Shown in pieces: positions 13,507 to 19,231 of a DNA stretch of 19,231 nt; within the stretch, counting starts at the first letter, position 1, and the number at the start of each line of letters is the position of its first letter. The notes under the pieces were generated by a model. That model saw only the letters and a list, made by a program, of their open reading frames with translations. It was not told the origin of the DNA and did no database searches. The DNA is taken from contig JAICEV010000016.1 in the NCBI GenBank assembly GCA_025923975.1, positions 1 to 19,231 on the forward strand, read 5' to 3'. The position numbers and the translations under genes were made by a program. This DNA is from Propionibacteriaceae bacterium. GTDB taxonomy: Bacteria; Actinomycetota; Actinomycetes; Propionibacteriales; Propionibacteriaceae.

Positions 13507-14568
13507 TCAGCGCAGCCCGTTCGGGTAGACGACGGATTTGAGACTGGTCGGATCAACGTCGCTCTCCAGCGCCTCGTCGGCGCGTTCTAGGCCGAATCGC
13601 CCGGTGACCAGAGAGTCGAGGTCAACCGCGCCGCTCGCCACTAGATGTATGCCGGCGGGCCAGGTATCGGTGTAGCGGAAGATGCCGGTCACGGTGATCT
13701 CAAGGTTTTGAATGTGCTCCACCGGCAGCGGCATCTCGGAGAAGCCGACACCCACCAGTACAGCCGTACCTGCCGGGCGGACGGCCTTGATGCCCGACAT
13801 CACCGCCGGCGGCGCCCCGGTGGCGTCGACGAAGGCGTTGACGTCCAAGCCGGCGGTGGCCACATCGGTCTGGACAGGATCGAGCACTCGAGTGGCGCCG
13901 TAGTTCAGTGCCCGGTCCCTCCGTTCGGGCACCAGATCGGTCACAATAATCTCCGCGGCGCCGAAGGCCCGTGCGGTTTGAGCACAGATGATCCCGATCG
14001 GTCCGGCGCCGGCGATCAGCATGCTTGATCCGGGGGTGACCCCTGCCTTGCGCATCGTAGTGATCGCCACCGACAGCGGCTCCAGCAGCGCCGCAGCCTC
14101 ATCGGATATCGAGTCTGGCACCCGGTGGGCGAACTCGGTTCGGATCACGCAGTACTGCGCGAACGCCCCGTCGATCGGCGGAGTGGCATAAAACTCCATG
14201 TTCGGACACAAGTTGTACCGGCCGGCGCGGCACTCACGGCACCGGCGACAGTTCTTCTGCGGCTCAATCGCTACCCGCTCACCAATCCGACTCTGCGGCA
14301 CCTCTGCGCCCACAGCGACGATCCGGCCCGAGAGCTCATGGCCGAGGATCAGCGGACCGGTGACCACGAACTCGCCGATCCGACCGTGCCGGTAGTAGTG
14401 AGTGTCTGAGCCGCAGACCCCCACGGCAGCGACTTCGACGAGCACCTCATCGCTGGCCATCGGAGGCGTCGGCACCTGCTCGATGTTGAGTGTCTTCACC
14501 CCGTTGAGCACACTGGCGCGCATCCGCTCGGGAATGGTGCTGGAAGTAGCAGTAGCAGTCTGGGTCAT
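13507..14568 (-). CDS. Zinc-dependent polyol dehydrogenase (sorbitol/xylitol type)
   Basis: A medium-chain dehydrogenase, 353 residues, with the GVCGSDTHYYRHGRIGEFVV segment that marks sorbitol and xylitol dehydrogenases. The catalytic zinc site is Cys52 (GVCGSD), His77-Glu78 (GHE) and the Glu of LLEPLSVA. A structural zinc site is complete with Cys107, Cys110, Cys113 and Cys121. The Rossmann motif GAGPIG (187-192) is followed by Asp211, favouring NAD over NADP. Product: oxidation of a secondary alcohol on a polyol to the ketose, or the reverse. The start ATG 14568 is preceded by AAGGA, which overlaps the SDR stop (gap 12 nt), so the two form an operon with the SDR first. Exact polyol unknown. 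Confidence 0.88.
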   Translation of the reverse strand: MTQTATATSSTIPERMRASVLNGVKTLNIEQVPTPPMASDEVLVEVAAVGVCGSDTHYYRHGRIGEFVVTGPLILGHELSGRIVAVGAEVPQSRIGERVAIEPQKNCRRCRECRAGRYNLCPNMEFYATPPIDGAFAQYCVIRTEFAHRVPDSISDEAAALLEPLSVAITTMRKAGVTPGSSMLIAGAGPIGIICAQTARAFGAAEIIVTDLVPERRDRALNYGATRVLDPVQTDVATAGLDVNAFVDATGAPPAVMSGIKAVRPAGTAVLVGVGFSEMPLPVEHIQNLEITVTGIFRYTDTWPAGIHLVASGAVDLDSLVTGRFGLERADEALESDVDPTSLKSVVYPNGLR

Positions 14569-14580
14569 GGCAGTGATCCT

Positions 14581-15339
14581 TCAACGGATTGTGTAGCCGC
14601 CGTCGACGAGTAAGTCGACGCCATTGATCATCTTCGCAGCGTCGCTGGCCAGAAAGACAGCCACGGCGGCAATCTCCTCGGGCTCTGCAAACCGGCCAGT
14701 CGGAATCTGAGCCTTTAGTGCCTCACCCTCCGGGTTGTCCCAAAGCTCCTTGGCGAGGGGAGTCATCACGACGGTGGGGCTGATGGTGTTGGCCGTTACC
14801 CCGCGGCCGGCCCATTCCAGGGCCAGTACTTTGGTAAGGCCCACGACGCCGAACTTGGATGCGCAGTAAGCGACGTGGCCGGGCAGTGCGATCGTCGCGG
14901 CCTGGGAGGCCAAAGTGATCACGGTTCCGGCGCCCTGAGCGAGCATGACTCGCCCCACGTGCTGACTGACCAGGAAGGCGCCTCGCAGATTGATGGCCAT
15001 CGTCTGATCCCAGTCCTCGAGCGTCAGTTCTTCGGCAGCGCCGGTCACCGCAATTCCGGCACTGTTAACGAGTACGTCGATACGGCTGAACTGCTTGTTC
15101 ACAGCGCTAACGGCCTTAGCGACGGACTGCTCGCTCGTTACGTCGCAGCCGATTGCCGCGGCCGCACTGCCCTGGCTGACCATCTGCTGAGCGGCGTCCA
15201 GCGCCTTGTCGAGCACGACCACGGTGGCGCCCTTGGCCGCGTAAGCAGCGGCAATCGCTGCGCCGATCCCGGAGGCGCCGCCGGTTATGACGGCCACCTT
15301 GTTGCTGAGAGAGAAGTCGTAGTCGACTTGGGACGTCAT
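14581..15339 (-). CDS. Short-chain dehydrogenase/reductase
   Basis: A classical SDR of 252 residues. The dinucleotide motif is GGASGIG (20-26), with Asp44 at the end of the second strand, favouring NAD. NSAG (92-95) and the catalytic residues Asn117, Ser145, Tyr158 and Lys162 (YCASK) are all in place, as is the C-terminal GVDLLVDGGYT. The ATG at 15339 is taken as start because AGGAAGG lies 7 nt upstream and the family alignment begins there; a longer in-frame extension to 15594 covers the divergent gene and is not plausible. It is the first gene of an operon with the zinc dehydrogenase, probably oxidising or reducing a sugar alcohol or sugar acid. The specific substrate is not visible. Confidence 0.88.
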   Translation of the reverse strand: MTSQVDYDFSLSNKVAVITGGASGIGAAIAAAYAAKGATVVVLDKALDAAQQMVSQGSAAAAIGCDVTSEQSVAKAVSAVNKQFSRIDVLVNSAGIAVTGAAEELTLEDWDQTMAINLRGAFLVSQHVGRVMLAQGAGTVITLASQAATIALPGHVAYCASKFGVVGLTKVLALEWAGRGVTANTISPTVVMTPLAKELWDNPEGEALKAQIPTGRFAEPEEIAAVAVFLASDAAKMINGVDLLVDGGYTIR

Positions 15340-15428
15340 TGCGGCACCTTCCTGTGTGGGCTCCACTCTCTCACCGGGTAACCTGCGGTCGAGCGGACAT
15401 GCGCGCGCCGAAAGCGAAGGAGCATGGG
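15340..15428. promoter_or_regulatory. Shared divergent promoter region of the SDR and flavin oxidase operons
   Basis: An 89-nt gap between two genes that start on opposite strands. It must hold both promoters and any operator, but I see no clear boxes or palindrome. Ribosome-binding sites mark both ends: AGGAAGG for the SDR and AAGGAG for the oxidase. Confidence 0.4.
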
Positions 15429-16841
15429 ATGGTCCAGCGACCGACCGCAGGCACCGCCAGCCAGCACGTGACGCGGCTGCGCCGGGGATTCGAGGGACAA
15501 GTCCTGCTGCCCGACGAGGATGGCTACCACCAGGCACGGCGGGTCTGGAATGCAATGGTCGACCGGCGGCCGGCGGTAATCGCCCGCTGCGCAAGCCCCT
15601 CCGATGTGGCAGCAGCCGTGCGTTTCGCCACAGACCATGACCTGGAGATCGGCGTACGCTGCGGCGGCCACAGTGTTCTCGGCCTGTCGGTGCCCGAGGG
15701 CGGGCTGATGGTCGACCTGTCGCTGCTGCGGTCTGTCCGCGTCGATCCCGATCAACGCCGCGCCTGGGTGGCGGGCGGCGCGGTGCTGGGGGACTTGGAC
15801 CGAGCGTCGCAGCCGTTCGGGCTCGCGACCACGTCCGGCAACGTCTCCGATACAGGGGTCGGCGGGCTTACGCTCGGCGGTGGGATGGGCTGGCTGGCAC
15901 GTCAGTTCGGCCTGGCCAGTGACAACGTGACCCGCTTCCAAGTCGTGACCGCGGACGGCGAGCTGCTGGAGGCAAGCGACGCGGTGAACCCGGACCTGTT
16001 CTGGGGCTTACGTGGCGGCGGCGGAAACTTCGGCGTGGTGACCGAGTTCGAGTTCGAGCTATACCCGATCGGGACCGCGGCGCTGATCGCCGACCTGTTC
16101 TACCCGCTCCAGGACGCGCCAAGGGTGCTGAGCGGCTGGCGTGAACTGATCGCAGAGGCACCGCGGCAGGCGACCCTGATCGCATGGACCGGGACTGCCG
16201 GTGACTGGCCATTGCTGCCGGTTGAGCATCGCAACGGTCCGCTGGCCAGCGTCGGCTACATCTGGGTGGGCGATCCGGACCAGGGGCGGGAGTTATTACC
16301 GGCGCTACGCACGCTTGGCCGGCCGCTGGCAGAGCGGGTGGAGGAACTGAGCTACCTCGAGCTGCAGACCATCGACGATGCTAAGCATCGCGAGCCGCTG
16401 CGGCGCTACTGGAAGGGCCATTATCTCCGCGAGCTAGGCGATGAGGCGATCGAGGCGTTCCTGGCGCGCGGGCAGCATGGCAGCGACGGCGATCCTGAGC
16501 TGCTGCCGTACGGCGGTTTTCAAAGCTACCGTGGTGCGATCGCCGAGATCGGCGAGGATGAGACCGCGTTCAGCCACCGCGATGCACTGGTCGAATTCGT
16601 GGCCGTCGCGGCGTGGGCGGACCCGGCAGAGGATGAGGCGCGGATGACCGCAGCCCGGCGCTGGGCCGCCGCGATGGAGCCGTACGCCAGCGGCGTCTAT
16701 GTGAACGACCTCGCCGACGAGGGCGAGGCGGGTGTCCACCGCGCGTACAGCCCGCAGAAGTTAGCCAGGCTCGCCAAGCTCAAGCAGCACTACGACCCCC
16801 ACAACCGCTTCCACCTCAACCACAACATTCGGCCTGGCTAA
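15429..16841 (+). CDS. Berberine-bridge-type FAD-linked oxidase
   Basis: A vanillyl-alcohol-oxidase-fold flavoprotein, 470 residues from ATG 15429 (AAGGAG 7 nt upstream; longer in-frame starts lie in the divergent gene's promoter). The FAD domain shows RCGGHSVLG (78-86), where His81 is the usual site of covalent FAD attachment, then GVGGLTLGGGMGWLARQFG (143-161). The second attachment cysteine of bicovalent berberine-bridge enzymes is not seen at its usual place before GVGG, where the sequence reads TSGNVSDT, so a mono-covalent flavin like that of 6-hydroxy-D-nicotine oxidase is expected. The C-terminal BBE motif YDPHNRFHLNHNIRPG is intact. Substrates of the family are sugars, alkaloids or aromatic alcohols. 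It forms an operon with the VOC gene and is divergent from the SDR operon. Confidence 0.9.
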   Translation: MVQRPTAGTASQHVTRLRRGFEGQVLLPDEDGYHQARRVWNAMVDRRPAVIARCASPSDVAAAVRFATDHDLEIGVRCGGHSVLGLSVPEGGLMVDLSLLRSVRVDPDQRRAWVAGGAVLGDLDRASQPFGLATTSGNVSDTGVGGLTLGGGMGWLARQFGLASDNVTRFQVVTADGELLEASDAVNPDLFWGLRGGGGNFGVVTEFEFELYPIGTAALIADLFYPLQDAPRVLSGWRELIAEAPRQATLIAWTGTAGDWPLLPVEHRNGPLASVGYIWVGDPDQGRELLPALRTLGRPLAERVEELSYLELQTIDDAKHREPLRRYWKGHYLRELGDEAIEAFLARGQHGSDGDPELLPYGGFQSYRGAIAEIGEDETAFSHRDALVEFVAVAAWADPAEDEARMTAARRWAAAMEPYASGVYVNDLADEGEAGVHRAYSPQKLARLAKLKQHYDPHNRFHLNHNIRPG

Positions 16842-16851
16842 AGGAGTCCTG

Positions 16852-17241
16852 ATGCCTATTCGGCTCAACCACACGATCGTCCGGGTCCGAGACAAGAGCG
16901 AGTCGGCGGCGTTCTTGACGGAGATCTTGGGTCTGCCGCCTGCTACCACATTCGGACCTTTCCGAGTCGTCGAGCTTGACAACGAGGTGTCTTTGGATTT
17001 CGCCGACGACCACGGCCCGGTCAACCCGCAGCATTATGCGTTCCTGGTGGACGAGTCGGATTGGGATGACATCTTCGCGCGGATCCAGGAGCATGCATTG
17101 CCTTACTGGGCGGACCCGTTTAAGCGGCGGCCGGGCGAGTTCAACACCAACGACGGCGGGCGCGGCGTGTACTGGGAGGATCCGAACGGTCACTTCCTCG
17201 AGATCATCACCAGGCCGTACGGCAGTGGCAACGATTCCTGA
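16852..17241 (+). CDS. VOC-fold (glyoxalase/dioxygenase superfamily) protein
   Basis: A 129-residue single VOC domain of two half-barrels. The opening LNHTIVRVRD supplies His7; QHYAFLV supplies His61; GVYWEDPNGHFLEIIT supplies Glu117. These three are the usual metal ligands of type I extradiol dioxygenase and glyoxalase relatives. The extent matches a one-domain protein that would dimerise. The ribosome-binding site AAAGGAG overlaps the stop codon of the oxidase gene, 5 nt before ATG 16852, so the two genes are coupled. The reaction is unknown; in this setting it may process the product of the oxidase. Confidence 0.85.
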   Translation: MPIRLNHTIVRVRDKSESAAFLTEILGLPPATTFGPFRVVELDNEVSLDFADDHGPVNPQHYAFLVDESDWDDIFARIQEHALPYWADPFKRRPGEFNTNDGGRGVYWEDPNGHFLEIITRPYGSGNDS

Positions 17242-17253
17242 AGCACCTCGCAC

Positions 17254-17259
17254 TACACT
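17254..17259 (+). promoter_or_regulatory. Possible -10 box for ileS
   Basis: TACACT lies 11 nt before the ileS ATG and no ribosome-binding site is visible in front of that ATG. A start of transcription about 7 nt downstream would leave a leader of only a few bases, so ileS may be close to leaderless. No good -35 box is seen. Confidence 0.3.
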
Positions 17260-17270
17260 GACTTTCCGCC

Positions 17271-19231
17271 ATGTTCAGGCCGCTTCCAGCTGTTCCCGAC
17301 CATCCCGCGCTCGAGGAGGAAATCCTCCCGTGGTGGGAAGAGCGCGGCATCTTCAATCGGCTGCGTGAGCGCAACCGTGGCGGCCCGGTCTGGAGCTTCG
17401 TGGACGGCCCGGTCACTGCTAATAAGACGCTCGGCGTGCACACGGCGTGGGGCCGCACGCTGAAGGATGTCTTTCAGCGCTACAAGGCGCTTCGCGGCTT
17501 CGACCAGCGCTACCAGAACGGCTTCGATTGCCAGGGTCTCTGGATTGAAGTGGGCGTCGAGCGGGAACTCGGCCTCAATTCAAAGCGCGAGATCGAGGAG
17601 TACGGGCTCGCCGAATTCGCGCGTAAATGCCGGGAGAAGGTCGCCTGGTCGGCGCAGGAACTGATCCGCGGGTCGCAGCGTCTCGGCCAGTGGATGGACT
17701 GGGGCAACGACTACTACACCTTCTCTGACACGAATATCGAATACATCTGGCGCTTCCTCAAGCTCGTGCACGAGCAGGGATGGCTCTATCGCGGCCACCG
17801 CTCCACCGAGTGGTGCCCACGCTGCGGAACCTCCATCTCGGCACACGAGCTGGTCGGAAGCTATGAGGAGCGCACCGATCCTTCGCTTTTCGTCCGCTTT
17901 CCGCTCCTCGACCGGCCCGGCCAATCGCTCACCGTCTGGACGACCACGCCCTGGACGCTGCCCGCGAACGTCGCCGCCGCAGTTCATCCGGACGAGGAGT
18001 ACGGCCTCCAGGAGGACGGGGAGTGGGTTGCGGTCAAGCGCTACCCAGACGAGGTCTATGTCGAGCGCCGGCCCGGATCCGAGCTCGTCGGCTGGCGCTA
18101 CGAGGGGCCGTTTGATCAGCTGCCCGGGGTACAGGATGTCGAGCACCGCGTTATCCCCTGGGATGAGGTCTCGATGGAGGAAGGGACCGGGATCGTCCAC
18201 ATCGCACCTGGCTGCGGTGCGGAGGATTTCGAGCTCTCGCGCGTACACAACCTCCCCGTTGTCATGCCGGTGGACGAAGCGGGGCGCTTCTATGACCGCT
18301 TCGGCTGGCTGCACGGACTCTCGACGTCGGAGTCAGCCGAGCAGATCTCGGCGGATCTCGCCGGTCGCGGCCGCTTAGTAGCGGCGGATGAGTACGTCCA
18401 CCGCTACCCGTTCTGCTGGCGCTGCCATACGCCACTCATCTTCCGCATCGCCGATGACTGGTTCATCGGGGCCGACGAAGTGAGGCCAAGACTCCTGGAG
18501 GCCAACGCGACCGTCGAGTGGACCCCGGCGTACTTCGGCAAGCGGATGGACGACTGGCTCCGCAACATGGGCGACTGGAACATCTCCCGCCGCCGCTACT
18601 TCGGGCTCCCGCTCCCCATCTACCCGTGCGCGTGCGGCCACGTCACCGTTGTTGGCTCCCGCGCCGAACTCGAAGAGCTCGCGACGGCTGGAATCGACCA
18701 GCTCGAGGAGCTGCACCGCCCGTGGATCGACGCTGTCGAAATTCGCTGCCCAGAGTGTGGCAACGAAGGCGTCCAGCGGATCCCCGAGATCGGCGACGTC
18801 TGGCTCGACGCGGGGATCGTGCCATTCTCCACACTTGGCTGGCAGAACCCGGAGTGGATCGAGGGCGGTTACGGGACTGGTGCCGCCAAGGGACTCACAA
18901 GCGCCGATCTCCCCGATCACGACTATTGGGAGACCTGGTTTCCTGCCCATTGGGTCTCAGAAATGCGCGAGCAGATCCGTCTCTGGTTCTATTCGCAGCT
19001 GTTCATGTCGGTCTGTCTTGTCGACCGAGCGCCCTTCCGGTCGGTTCTCGGCTACGAAAAAATGCTCGACGAGCACGGGCGCCAGATGCACGGCTCCTGG
19101 GGCAACCTCATCCCGGCCGAGGAGGCGTTCGCGCGCATGGGCGCCGACGTCATGCGTTGGCAGTACTGCGACCAGCCACCCGACCGCGATCTGCTCTTCG
19201 GCTATGGGCCGGCGCACGAGATCAAGCGCAA
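17271..19231 (+). CDS. ileS: Isoleucyl-tRNA synthetase with altered class I signatures (runs off the right edge)
   Basis: Charges isoleucine onto its tRNA in the cytoplasm. The first about 653 codons are present. Family landmarks: WWEERGIFNRL, YQNGFDCQGLWIEVGVEREL (81-100), the editing (CP1) domain with VWTTTPWTLPAN, WCPRCGTSISAHE, GTGIVHIAPGCGAEDF, and WNISRRRYFGLPLPIYPC before the zinc-like CPECG. Both class I signatures differ. The HIGH position reads GVHT (55-58), and the KMSKS position reads MHGSWGN (606-612), where the order MxKSxGN survives only in part. It fits the second, GxHH-like type of isoleucyl-tRNA synthetase, which is known for resistance to mupirocin, though here the last His of the motif is Thr. 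Whether the cell has a second ileS is not visible. Confidence 0.88.
   Translation, partial: MFRPLPAVPDHPALEEEILPWWEERGIFNRLRERNRGGPVWSFVDGPVTANKTLGVHTAWGRTLKDVFQRYKALRGFDQRYQNGFDCQGLWIEVGVERELGLNSKREIEEYGLAEFARKCREKVAWSAQELIRGSQRLGQWMDWGNDYYTFSDTNIEYIWRFLKLVHEQGWLYRGHRSTEWCPRCGTSISAHELVGSYEERTDPSLFVRFPLLDRPGQSLTVWTTTPWTLPANVAAAVHPDEEYGLQEDGEWVAVKRYPDEVYVERRPGSELVGWRYEGPFDQLPGVQDVEHRVIPWDEVSMEEGTGIVHIAPGCGAEDFELSRVHNLPVVMPVDEAGRFYDRFGWLHGLSTSESAEQISADLAGRGRLVAADEYVHRYPFCWRCHTPLIFRIADDWFIGADEVRPRLLEANATVEWTPAYFGKRMDDWLRNMGDWNISRRRYFGLPLPIYPCACGHVTVVGSRAELEELATAGIDQLEELHRPWIDAVEIRCPECGNEGVQRIPEIGDVWLDAGIVPFSTLGWQNPEWIEGGYGTGAAKGLTSADLPDHDYWETWFPAHWVSEMREQIRLWFYSQLFMSVCLVDRAPFRSVLGYEKMLDEHGRQMHGSWGNLIPAEEAFARMGADVMRWQYCDQPPDRDLLFGYGPAHEIKR

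Noticed and set aside
15339..15428. An N-terminal extension of the flavin oxidase to ATG 15339
   Set aside because: The added residues do not match the family and cover the divergent promoter region; ATG 15429 has AAGGAG at proper distance.
1..19231. tRNA genes, CRISPR arrays, insertion sequences or phage genes
   Set aside because: No tRNA-like fold, regularly spaced repeats, transposase or integrase reading frames, or terminal inverted repeats were seen.

Overview
High-GC DNA that is almost wall-to-wall with genes. The gene families point to an actinomycete (Actinomycetota): a DUF222/13E12-type HNH protein with a mycobacterial-style LexA site in front, an AdoK-type adenosine kinase, an actinobacterial endonuclease V-like protein, and GTG/TTG starts. 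The genus cannot be told from this window.

Layout. (1) 1-1806, minus strand: a small unknown gene, then ppsR and the start of ppsA (PEP synthase and its regulator). Both sit in one transcription unit and ppsA runs off the left edge. (2) 1969-2937, minus: an aldo/keto reductase. (3) 3077-5544, plus: an endonuclease V-like gene with a damaged 5' end, overlapping a GH172 (DUF2961) glycosidase gene, then a GlsB/YeaQ-like small membrane protein and a membrane-anchored zinc-ribbon protein. (4) 5619-6967, plus: a DUF222/HNH gene split by a frameshift, behind a likely SOS box. (5) 6969-8805, minus: two coupled unknown genes, one encoding a membrane protein with an N-terminal J domain whose HPD motif reads HSD. 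(6) 8858-13427, minus: five tightly packed genes (polysaccharide deacetylase, CaiB/BaiF CoA-transferase, adoK-like kinase, LsrG-like monooxygenase, Fe-type alcohol dehydrogenase). (7) 13507-15339, minus: an SDR and a sorbitol-dehydrogenase-type zinc enzyme. (8) 15429-17241, plus, divergent from (7): a BBE-type flavin oxidase and a VOC-fold protein. (9) 17271-right edge, plus: the first ~650 codons of an unusual isoleucyl-tRNA synthetase.

How the genes fit together. PpsR would switch PEP synthase on and off at the pyruvate/PEP node. The SDR, zinc dehydrogenase, flavin oxidase and VOC genes look like a small oxidation module for a sugar, polyol or aromatic compound, with a shared promoter region. 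The five-gene minus-strand operon mixes cell-wall, kinase and small-molecule oxidation functions and has no obvious textbook pathway.

Most worth a second look: the isoleucyl-tRNA synthetase with both class I signatures rewritten (GVHT for HIGH; MHGSWGN where KMSKS should be), the endonuclease V homologue that has lost two of three catalytic acids, the J-domain/unknown pair, and three separate apparent frameshifts within the first 7 kb, which may be real gene decay or sequence error.
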